A stretch of DNA of 12,983 bases. Origin: Propionibacteriaceae bacterium. Its GTDB lineage: Bacteria; Actinomycetota; Actinomycetes; Propionibacteriales; Propionibacteriaceae. The notes below the pieces were generated by a model. That model searched no databases and had not been told where the DNA came from. It saw only the letters and a program-made list of their open reading frames with translations. The stretch lies in contig JAUNUL010000048.1 of the NCBI GenBank assembly GCA_030538175.1, positions 1 to 12,983 of the forward strand, in the 5' to 3' direction. This document shows positions 6,966-12,983 of the stretch, piece by piece; the stretch's first letter is position 1; the number at the start of each line of letters is the position of its first letter. The translations under genes and the position numbers were made by a program.

Positions 6966-8741
6966 TTGAACTCAGCCACCGAGACCACCACCGACACCGA
7001 CGTCCTCGTGGTGGGCGCCGGCCCCTTCGGGGTCACGACCGCCCTCGCCCTGGCCCGACAGGGCGTGCGCGTGCGCATGATCTCCCGCGCCCCGTGGGTC
7101 GCGAACACCCCACGCGCGCACATCACCAGCCAGCGGACCATGGAGGTCTTCCGCGACCTCGATGTCGAACAACAGGCCAAGCACGTCGCCACGCCGTGGG
7201 ATCAGATGGGCGACTCGCTGCTCGCGGTCAGCCTCACCGGCCCCGAGATCGCGCGGATGCCGGCCTGGGGTTCGGGGTACGCCCGGCACGGCGACTATGT
7301 GCGGCATTCCCCCTGTGACTATCTCGACATTCCCCAGGATCGGATCGAGCCCGTCCTCATCGACGCCGCCGGTCAGGCCGGGGTGACGATCACCTATCAC
7401 ACCGAGCTCGTGGACTTCACCGCCGACGACGACGGCGTCACCGCCACCCTGCGCAACCGGCTGTCCGGGGCTTCGGAGACGATCCGGGCGGCGTACCTCG
7501 TCGGCGCCGACGGCGCCCGCTCACTCGTGGCCGAGAAGATCGGGCTGCCGTTCGAAGGCCACACCAGCCGCGCGGGCACGCTCTACACCCAGTTCCGCGC
7601 CGACCTGAGTGAATACGTCGCGCACCGCCCGAGCATCCTGCACTGGTTCTTCAACCCCGACACCGGCGTCGGCGAGATCGGTCTCGGCCTGCTGCGCTGC
7701 ACCGCCCCCTGGCATGAGTGGATCTGCGGCTGGGGCTTCCTGGTCGAAGACGGCGTACCGGAGGTATCCGATGCCGAGATCACCGAACGAATCCGCGCAC
7801 TGGTCGGCGTACCCGATCTGGAGATCGAGATCTTCAATCGGATGGTCTGGTATGTGAATCAGCAGTACGCCACCGAGCTCTCCCGCGGCCGCGTCTTCTG
7901 CGGCGGCGATGCGACCCACCGGCACCCACCGTCGAGTGGGTTGGGGCTCAACACGTGCGTCCAGGATGCGCACAATCTCGCCTGGAAGCTGGCGTACGCG
8001 GTCAAGGGGTACGCCGGGCCCGGCCTGTTGGAGACCTACACCCCGGAACGAGCTCCGGTCGGCAAACAGATCGTGCTGCGCGCGAACCAGTCCCGGCTGG
8101 ACTATCAGGCGATCCGCGACTGCTTCGATACCAGCGGCGATGCCGATCCGGTGACCAACGTCATCGCCAACCTGAACGCGCCGACCGAGGAAGGCATCGC
8201 CCTGCGCGCCAAGCTGGAGGATGCCCTCCTGCTCAAGGAACACGAGTGGAACGCCGAGGGCGTGGAGAAGAACCATCGCTATGCCTCCGCCGCAGTCATC
8301 GCGGACCCGACGCTGGGCGAGGAGGTCTGGGCGAACGACATCGAGACCCACCACCAGATGACCACCCGGCCGGGGGCGAAGATCCCGCACGCGTGGCTCG
8401 TCGGCACCGATGGCCACCGGTTGTCCACCCTGGACGTCGTCGGGGGTGGCCTGTTCACGGTCGTGTCCGGTCACGCCGGGATTGCTTGGCGGGAGGCCGC
8501 GGTTGGGCTCGGCCACCCGTGGCTGCGGAGCGTGCTGATCGGTGCGGATGCCGGGGCGCGCGATCCGTACCATGACTGGTATCGCAAACGCGAGATCCAC
8601 GAGGCCGGTGCACTGCTGGTGCGCCCCGACGGGGTGGTGGCCTGGCGGATGCCCGATGCGGTGTGGGACGTCAATGAGGCCCGTGCCCTGCTCACCGATG
8701 CCCTCGACCGGGTGTTGGACCGGAAGGAGACCGACCGATGA
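6966..8741 (+). CDS. FAD-dependent aromatic (phenol-type) monooxygenase, paralogue 2
   Basis: A 591-residue TfdB/PheA-like flavoprotein hydroxylase, clearly homologous along its whole length to the divergent gene on its left. FAD contacts are visible at VGAGPFG (16-22), GADGARS (180-186) and GGDATHRHPPSSGLGLNT (313-330); the C-terminal thioredoxin-like domain ends near GALLVRPDGVVAW. The chosen start is TTG at 6966, six bases after AGGAG (6955-6959). The frame is open far upstream (to 5883), but that part is antisense to the other monooxygenase, and ATG at 6918 lies inside the operator-like palindrome with no ribosome site. Its stop overlaps the mhpB start (ATGA), so it is probably the hydroxylase that supplies the ring-cleavage enzyme with a catechol. 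Which phenol it accepts is unknown; MhpA/HppA-type 3-hydroxyphenylpropionate hydroxylation is plausible. Confidence 0.92.
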   Translation: MNSATETTTDTDVLVVGAGPFGVTTALALARQGVRVRMISRAPWVANTPRAHITSQRTMEVFRDLDVEQQAKHVATPWDQMGDSLLAVSLTGPEIARMPAWGSGYARHGDYVRHSPCDYLDIPQDRIEPVLIDAAGQAGVTITYHTELVDFTADDDGVTATLRNRLSGASETIRAAYLVGADGARSLVAEKIGLPFEGHTSRAGTLYTQFRADLSEYVAHRPSILHWFFNPDTGVGEIGLGLLRCTAPWHEWICGWGFLVEDGVPEVSDAEITERIRALVGVPDLEIEIFNRMVWYVNQQYATELSRGRVFCGGDATHRHPPSSGLGLNTCVQDAHNLAWKLAYAVKGYAGPGLLETYTPERAPVGKQIVLRANQSRLDYQAIRDCFDTSGDADPVTNVIANLNAPTEEGIALRAKLEDALLLKEHEWNAEGVEKNHRYASAAVIADPTLGEEVWANDIETHHQMTTRPGAKIPHAWLVGTDGHRLSTLDVVGGGLFTVVSGHAGIAWREAAVGLGHPWLRSVLIGADAGARDPYHDWYRKREIHEAGALLVRPDGVVAWRMPDAVWDVNEARALLTDALDRVLDRKETDR

Positions 8742-9676
8742 CGCTGGCGCTGGCGTGTTTGTCACACACCCCGCTGATGGGATTCACCGAACCGGGACCG
8801 GGGGTGCGAGCCGACTTCAACGCAGCACTGGACCGGGTCCGTGCGTTCGTGGCCGATTTCGATCCCACCCTGGTGATCTCTTTCGGGCCCGATCACTACA
8901 ACGGGTTCTTCTATGACCTGATGCCGCCCTATGCGGTCTGCCTGGCTGCCGAGGGCGTCGGGGATTTCGACACCGCCGCCGGCGCGTTCGACGTCCCCGA
9001 GGACCTCGCGATGGGGCTCGCCGAGCATCTGGCCGCCCGCGAGCTCGACGTCACGATCTCCCGCGCCGCCCAGCTCGATCACGGGGCCGTGCAGGTCCCG
9101 GAGCTCATCCTGGGTGGGATCGACCGGATCCCGACCATCCCGGTCTTCGTGAACGGTGTCGCCCCGCCGTTTGTGCCGATGCGGCGCATCCGTGTTCTCG
9201 GTGAGGCGATCGGTGAGTACGCCGGCTCGCTCGACGAGCGGGTGTTGCTCATCGGTTCCGGTGGGCTGTCCCACGACCCGCCCGTCCCGCGCTGGGAAGA
9301 GGCCACCGAAGCCCAGCGGGCGTTCTTGTTGGCCGGGCGGAACCCTACCGCGCAGGCGCGGGCCGCTCGCCAGCAGCGCACGATCGACACCGGTGTCGCC
9401 TTCGCCAAGGGTGAGGCGACGATCGCCGACCTGAACCCCGCCTGGGACGAGGCCTTCCTCGACCTGTGCGCTTCCGGTGAGGTGGCCGGGTTCGATGCGT
9501 ACGATCCCGAGGAGATGACCCGGGCCGCGGGGCACTCATCCCACGAGGTGCGCTGCTGGGTCGCCGCCTGCGCCGCGATGCGCGCCGCCGGACCCTATGT
9601 GGTCACCGAACGCTGGTATCGCGAGATCCCCGAATGGATCGCCGGCTTCGGCATCCTGACCGCCACCACGAGCTAA
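8738..9676 (+). CDS. mhpB: Extradiol ring-cleavage dioxygenase, MhpB family
   Basis: A 312-residue class III (LigB-type) extradiol dioxygenase, matching the length of E. coli MhpB (314), which opens 3-(2,3-dihydroxyphenyl)propionate by meta cleavage using Fe(II) and O2. The match is strong throughout: CLSHTPLMGF (7-16), PDHYNGFFYD (51-60), QLDHGAVQVPE (112-122), GSGGLSHDPPVP (173-184), GHSSHE (265-270) and EWIAGFG near the end. His115 and His179 fall exactly where the E. coli enzyme has its acid-base histidines. His10, His53 and Glu270 are the likely iron ligands by family analogy. AAGGAG at 8724-8729 precedes the ATG by eight bases, and the start overlaps the upstream hydroxylase stop. The real catechol may differ from that of E. 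coli, but the family assignment is secure. Confidence 0.93.
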   Translation: MTLALACLSHTPLMGFTEPGPGVRADFNAALDRVRAFVADFDPTLVISFGPDHYNGFFYDLMPPYAVCLAAEGVGDFDTAAGAFDVPEDLAMGLAEHLAARELDVTISRAAQLDHGAVQVPELILGGIDRIPTIPVFVNGVAPPFVPMRRIRVLGEAIGEYAGSLDERVLLIGSGGLSHDPPVPRWEEATEAQRAFLLAGRNPTAQARAARQQRTIDTGVAFAKGEATIADLNPAWDEAFLDLCASGEVAGFDAYDPEEMTRAAGHSSHEVRCWVAACAAMRAAGPYVVTERWYREIPEWIAGFGILTATTS

Positions 9677-9734
9677 CCCCCATCGCCCGACACGATTGCC
9701 ATAATCGCCCGAGACTGCCACCAAGGAGCCCCCG
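9677..9734 (+). promoter_or_regulatory. Short spacer with strong ribosome binding site before mhpC
   Basis: These 58 bases are the only real spacer within the rightward catabolic genes. AAGGAG at 9723-9728 lies six bases before the ATG and supports the chosen mhpC start. CATAAT around 9700-9705 looks like a -10 box in otherwise GC-rich DNA, but no matching -35 is seen, so an internal promoter is only a possibility. Confidence 0.4.
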
Positions 9735-10568
9735 ATGACCCTCACCTATGAATCCACGAGCACGATGGTCCAGACCCGCCGGTGGAATATCCACACCAAC
9801 CAGGCCGGCCCCGCCGACGCACCCGCGGTGATTCTGCTCCACGGCTCCGGCCCCGGCGCCACCGGCTGGTCCAACTTCCAGCACAACATCCCCGTGTTGG
9901 CCGAGCGCTACCGCGTCATCGCCGCCGACATGCCCGGCTGGGGCGAATCCGACCCCGTCACCTGGGCCGACCGCGACCACCCCACCGCCGTCGCCGATCT
10001 GATGGATGCCCTCGACATCGAGCAGGCAGCGGTGATTGGCAACTCCATGGGCGGCGGCACCACCATCCGCTTCGGCTATGAACACCCCGAGCGGGTCACC
10101 AAACTCATCACCATGGGCTCCTCCAACGGCGCCCCCGCCCTGTTCGGCGCCGGTGGCCTCACCGAAGGCCTGAAGATCCTGCAGAAGGGCTATCGCAACC
10201 CGACGTTCGAGACCATGCGTGAACTGGTCGACGTGATGACCTTCGACTCCTCGTTCGCGACCGACGAGCTTATCCAGGGCCGCGCCGACATGGTCGCCGC
10301 TCACCCCGAGCACAACAAGAACTTCATCGACGGCATCGGCAAACGCGCCATCGTGGAACTCGATCACGCCAAGGTCGCCACCATCAAGGCTCCGACCCTG
10401 TTGTTCCACGGCCGCGATGACCGGGTCGTGCACTTCGAGAACAGCCTGCGCCTGGTCCAGCTCATCCCGAACTCCCGGCTGGTCCTGGTCAACCAGTGCG
10501 GCCACTGGCTCCAGATCGAACACGCCGACACCTTCAACCGCCTCGTCCTCGACTTCCTCGACAACTGA
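9735..10568 (+). CDS. mhpC: meta-cleavage product C-C hydrolase, MhpC/BphD family
   Basis: A 277-residue alpha/beta hydrolase (E. coli MhpC has about 288) that cuts the C-C bond of the ring-opened product, giving 2-hydroxypenta-2,4-dienoate plus a carboxylic acid (succinate in the phenylpropionate pathway). The oxyanion-hole segment LLHGSGPGATGWSNF (34-48) is characteristic of this family. The triad is complete: Ser104 in GNSMGG, Asp229 in GRDDR and His257 in CGHW. LTEGLKILQKGYRNPTFE (142-159) matches the lid region of MhpC/BphD relatives. It sits 58 bases after mhpB with its own good ribosome site, in the order expected for the pathway. Specificity between alkyl- and aryl-type ring-fission products cannot be decided from sequence; the mhpB neighbour favours the MhpC-like role. 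Confidence 0.9.
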   Translation: MTLTYESTSTMVQTRRWNIHTNQAGPADAPAVILLHGSGPGATGWSNFQHNIPVLAERYRVIAADMPGWGESDPVTWADRDHPTAVADLMDALDIEQAAVIGNSMGGGTTIRFGYEHPERVTKLITMGSSNGAPALFGAGGLTEGLKILQKGYRNPTFETMRELVDVMTFDSSFATDELIQGRADMVAAHPEHNKNFIDGIGKRAIVELDHAKVATIKAPTLLFHGRDDRVVHFENSLRLVQLIPNSRLVLVNQCGHWLQIEHADTFNRLVLDFLDN

Positions 10569-10570
10569 CC

Positions 10571-11254
10571 ATGTCCCGACAGCCCGGCAGCAGGGCGGCC
10601 GTCATCGGTGGGCGGCTCGCCACGTCTGTCTATGACGACCTCAAGCACCGGCTGCTGAACGGTGAGCACGCGGCCGGTGACCCCTTGGTGGTGGCGCAGA
10701 TCTGCGCCGAGTTCGGGGTCAGCAAGCAGCCGGTGATGGAAGCGATGCGGGCCCTGGCGGCCGACCGGATGGTGGAGATCCAGCCCCAGGTCGGGGTCCG
10801 GGTGCGCAGGTTCGACGACGAGGAGATCCAGGCGTTCTTCTGGATGTTCTCCCGCTGCGAAGGGGCGATGGCCCATCGGGCCGCCCTCCTGCGCACCGAG
10901 GCGGAGATCGATCGGCTCGAGGTCCTGTGTGAACGCCTGGAGCGCCTCGAGGCAACCATGCCGGCGGACGAGGACAGTTTGGCGTACCTCAGCGGCAACC
11001 GCGAGGTCCACGCCCTGGTGCACGCGATGGCGCGGTCCACCCTGGCTGCCGAGATCAGCACCGATCTGTGGGACCTCAGCGACTTCCTGATCGCGACCCA
11101 TGGAGGGGGTTTCGCCGGGCGGGTCTCCGAGCGCAACCACGGCCACCGGGAGGTTCTCGACGCGATCCGCGATCAGGATGCCGAGGCCGCTGAGCGGGCG
11201 ATGGCCGCCCATGTGTATGCCTCACCGCTCGGCCGAGGCGATCGAGCGGCCTGA
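10571..11254 (+). CDS. GntR-family (FCD/FadR-type) transcriptional regulator
   Basis: A 227-residue regulator with an N-terminal winged helix (about 15-80; recognition-helix region FGVSKQPVMEAMRAL, 48-62) and an all-helical FCD effector domain (about 85-216). The FCD metal-site pattern appears intact: Asn143 and His147 (NREVH), His192 (GHREVLDAI) and His214 (AAHV), so a carboxylate ligand bound through a metal ion is likely. ATG at 10571 is two bases after the mhpC stop with no clear ribosome site, pointing to translation by coupling. The frame extends upstream but only within mhpC. FCD regulators usually repress neighbouring catabolic genes and are released by a pathway acid; control of this cluster through the palindrome at 6913-6927 is inference. 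Confidence 0.9.
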   Translation: MSRQPGSRAAVIGGRLATSVYDDLKHRLLNGEHAAGDPLVVAQICAEFGVSKQPVMEAMRALAADRMVEIQPQVGVRVRRFDDEEIQAFFWMFSRCEGAMAHRAALLRTEAEIDRLEVLCERLERLEATMPADEDSLAYLSGNREVHALVHAMARSTLAAEISTDLWDLSDFLIATHGGGFAGRVSERNHGHREVLDAIRDQDAEAAERAMAAHVYASPLGRGDRAA

Positions 11255-11320
11255 CCGACGGGTCACCTGCCTGGCCGGTTCGTCTGCCAGCGCCCGGGCC
11301 TGACCGGCCGGGCCGTCAGG
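11255..11320. terminator. Possible hairpin between convergent gntR and hspR genes
   Basis: The two convergent genes are separated by 61 bases. CCTGAC (11299-11304) pairs exactly with GTCAGG (11315-11320) around a ten-base GC-rich loop, and GGCCGGT (11273-11279) can alternatively pair with ACCGGCC (11303-11309) around a long loop. A hairpin here could end either transcript. There is no T run on either side, and the first stem overlaps the hspR stop codon, so this is a weak call. Confidence 0.25.
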
Positions 11321-11789
11321 TACGCCGACCCGGCAGCGCTTTGGGCGAGGCCTGCAGGTGCTGTGCGCGCTGGGCGGGTGCGAGGCGTACGCCACCGGCC
11401 TGGTCCGCAGCGAAAACCCGCGACCCTGCTGGCGCGGCATGTGCCTGGCGGAGCAACTCGGTGAGCTCTGTCACCTGATCGCGCAGGATCTCCAACTCCG
11501 ACTCCAGATCGAGGATCCGGCGGATGCCCTCAAGGTTGATCCCCTCATCCTGACTGAGCCGTTGGATGAGCCGCAGGCGCGCGACGTCGCGGGGTGAATA
11601 TCGCCGCCCGCGACCCGATGTGCGCCGCGGCGAGACCAGACCGATGCGGTCATAGGTCCGCAGCGTCTGCGGGTGCAGGCCGGCGAGCTGGGCAGCGACC
11701 GAGATCACGAAGATCGGCGCATCGCGGTCGATGACCGAGACGCCTGCCCCCGGTGGCTGCCCCACCCCCTTCCGGCGTGCGCGTGCCAT
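11316..11789 (-). CDS. hspR: HspR heat-shock repressor, MerR family
   Basis: A 157-residue MerR-type protein. Residues 27-97 are the DNA-binding domain, with the HspR-like stretch VAAQLAGLHPQTLRTYDRIG (31-50), GRGRRYSPRDVARLRLIQRL (59-78) and the helix GINLEGIRRILDLE (83-96). A coiled-coil segment follows (about 96-117), then a variable basic tail. In actinobacteria HspR represses the dnaK-grpE-dnaJ-hspR operon by binding HAIR inverted repeats, with DnaK as co-repressor; those sites would lie upstream of dnaK, outside the window. The ATG shares one base with the dnaJ stop (TGATG), so it is translated by coupling. The roughly 25-residue N-terminal extension before the MerR domain is a little long; no better internal start is evident. 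Confidence 0.92.
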   Translation of the reverse strand: MARARRKGVGQPPGAGVSVIDRDAPIFVISVAAQLAGLHPQTLRTYDRIGLVSPRRTSGRGRRYSPRDVARLRLIQRLSQDEGINLEGIRRILDLESELEILRDQVTELTELLRQAHAAPAGSRVFAADQAGGVRLAPAQRAQHLQASPKALPGRRT

Positions 11790-12937
11790 CAGACACCCAG
11801 GCTCGCGCGGGGATCCGGCTCGTGGGCGGCCTGGGCATAGGACTGCAGAGCGACCTTAGCCTCATCGGTCAGGTGCGCGGGCACCACAACCTCGACGGTG
11901 ACCAGCAGGTCGGCCTTCGTGCCGTCCGAGCGGGTCGCGCCCTTGCCGCGGGCCCGGAAGGTCCGGCCATTCGGCGTACCCTCCGGCACCTTGATCCGCA
12001 CCTTGGGACCGCTCAGGGTCGGCACCTCGACCTCCGCACCGAGCGCGGCCTCGGCGAAGGTGATCGGGACGGTCACGGTGAGGTTGTCCCCACTGCGGCC
12101 GAACAGTGCGTGCGGGCGGACGTGGACGATCACATAGAGATCACCGGGTGCGCCGCCGTTCTCCCCGGCGCCACCCTTGCCCTTGATCCGGATGCGCTGG
12201 CCGTCGGTCACGCCGGCGGGGATCCGAACCTGCATCGTCCGAGTCGACTTGGCCCGACCCGAACCGGTGCAGACCGGGCAGGGGTCCTCGACGACCAGGC
12301 CGCGACCACGGCAGTCCGGGCACGGCTCGCTGACCGCGAACATGCCCCCCGAGGCCGAGGTCGTCATGCCGGACCCCTGACAGGTCGAGCACACGTTGGG
12401 CATGGTGCCGGCCTTGGCGCCGGTCCCATGGCAGGCCCCGCAGGCTTCGGTGGAGACCATCTGAATCGGGACGGTCTTGCCCTCGACGGAGTCGATGAAC
12501 TCCAGGGTCACCTCGCCCTCGACGTCGGTGCCGCGACGCGGTCCGCGGCCCGTCGGCGTCCGCGCACCACCGCGGTTGAACAGTCCCCCGAACAGGTCAC
12601 CGAAGTCAGCGCCCTGCGCATTGCGGAACAGGTCCTCCGCGGTCTGGTGCGCCCGACCGGCACCGCCACCAGCACCACCGGGGAAGCGGAACCCGCCCCC
12701 ACCGAACAGGCGACGGGCATCGTCGTATTCCTTGCGCTTCTTGGCATCCGACAGCACCGAGTTGGCCTCCGACGCTTCCTTGAAGCGCTTCTCGGCCGCG
12801 GCGTTGTCGGGGTTCTGGTCCGGGTGGTTGGCCCGGGCGATCTTGCGGAAGGCCTTCTTGATGTCGTCCGCGCTGGCGTCCTTGGGCACGCCCAGGACCT
12901 TGTAGTAGTCCTTCTCGAGCCAGTCCTTCGTGCTCAT
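11789..12937 (-). CDS. dnaJ: Chaperone protein DnaJ
   Basis: A 382-residue full-length type I Hsp40. It has an N-terminal J domain (about 9-75) with HPD at 38-40, which stimulates DnaK ATPase, then a Gly/Phe-rich linker (about 78-128). The zinc-binding centre holds four CxxCxGxG repeats: CGACHGTG (166), CSTCQGSG (183), CPDCRGRG (206) and CPVCTGSG (220). The C-terminal substrate-binding domains (about 235-360) contain [11 protein letters not shown]. Its sequence and position directly ahead of hspR identify the copy belonging to the dnaK operon. ATG at 12937 has AAAGGGG at 12942-12948 just upstream. The insert [12 protein letters not shown] at the N-terminus is typical of actinobacterial DnaJ. 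All cysteines and the HPD are intact, so the protein should be functional. Confidence 0.97.
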   Translation of the reverse strand: MSTKDWLEKDYYKVLGVPKDASADDIKKAFRKIARANHPDQNPDNAAAEKRFKEASEANSVLSDAKKRKEYDDARRLFGGGGFRFPGGAGGGAGRAHQTAEDLFRNAQGADFGDLFGGLFNRGGARTPTGRGPRRGTDVEGEVTLEFIDSVEGKTVPIQMVSTEACGACHGTGAKAGTMPNVCSTCQGSGMTTSASGGMFAVSEPCPDCRGRGLVVEDPCPVCTGSGRAKSTRTMQVRIPAGVTDGQRIRIKGKGGAGENGGAPGDLYVIVHVRPHALFGRSGDNLTVTVPITFAEAALGAEVEVPTLSGPKVRIKVPEGTPNGRTFRARGKGATRSDGTKADLLVTVEVVVPAHLTDEAKVALQSYAQAAHEPDPRASLGV

Positions 12938-12962
12938 GCGGCCCCTTTCGCGGGTCGTTCGG

Positions 12963-12983
12963 TCAGTCGTTCGGGGTGGGGCC
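12963..12983 (-). CDS. grpE: Possible last codons of grpE (partial)
   Basis: Read on the minus strand from the window edge, the six codons Gly-Pro-Thr-Pro-Asn-Asp end in TGA (12965-12963), 25 bases ahead of the dnaJ start. Actinobacterial chaperone operons place grpE directly before dnaJ, so these may be its last codons. The stretch is far too short to prove it by sequence; the call rests on gene order. Confidence 0.3.
   Translation of the reverse strand, partial: GPTPND

Noticed and set aside
5007..8741. Naming the monooxygenases tfdB or mhpA
   Set aside because: Motifs place them in the group A phenol-hydroxylase family, but residues alone do not settle the substrate, and several characterised subfamilies look alike.
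7521..8765. A 414-codon minus-strand open frame opposite monooxygenase 2
   Set aside because: It is antisense to a protein with strong family motifs and has no recognisable domain or start context of its own.
11299..11320. Classical Rho-independent terminator between gntR and hspR
   Set aside because: A hairpin exists, but there is no T tract on either strand; it is kept only as a low-confidence feature.

Overview
The window looks like chromosomal DNA of a high-GC actinobacterium (Actinomycetota). The evidence is the strong G/C bias at third codon positions, GTG and TTG starts, tightly overlapping genes, and above all a dnaJ-hspR pair, which is the actinobacterial arrangement of the chaperone operon. 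I see no tRNA, rRNA, CRISPR array, transposase or integrase. A family-level assignment is not supportable from this sequence alone.

Layout. (1) Bases 1-922, plus strand: the probable Pro/Ala/Ser-rich tail of an upstream protein, then a 272-residue protein with a ParB/sulfiredoxin-like box. (2) Bases 1056-4977, plus strand: three genes joined by 4-base stop/start overlaps. They encode a two-part P-loop NTPase (DUF1611/MobB/BioD-like), an ABC-exporter-type membrane protein whose ATPase motifs are all degenerate, and a sensor histidine kinase that keeps its sensor, HAMP and phospho-acceptor histidine but has lost almost its whole ATP-binding domain. No response regulator accompanies it. (3) Bases 5007-11254: an aromatic-compound catabolic cluster. 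Two paralogous FAD-dependent phenol-type monooxygenases are transcribed divergently from a 99-base region that holds an unusual CTAG-rich palindrome. The rightward branch continues with an MhpB-type extradiol dioxygenase, an MhpC-type C-C hydrolase and a GntR/FCD regulator. (4) Bases 11316-12983, minus strand: hspR, dnaJ and possibly the last codons of grpE.

How they work together. In region 3 a monooxygenase would hydroxylate a phenolic acid to a catechol. The MhpB homologue would open the ring by meta cleavage, and the MhpC homologue would hydrolyse the product to 2-hydroxypenta-2,4-dienoate and a short acid. The lower-pathway enzymes (hydratase, aldolase, acylating aldehyde dehydrogenase) and a transporter are not in the window. 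The GntR protein is the obvious local regulator and the palindrome its most likely operator. In region 4 DnaJ is a DnaK co-chaperone and HspR the heat-shock repressor of the same operon. Region 2 has no function I can name. It is the least conventional part of the window: one apparently competent NTPase beside two proteins that resemble ATP-using machines but lack the parts needed to use ATP.
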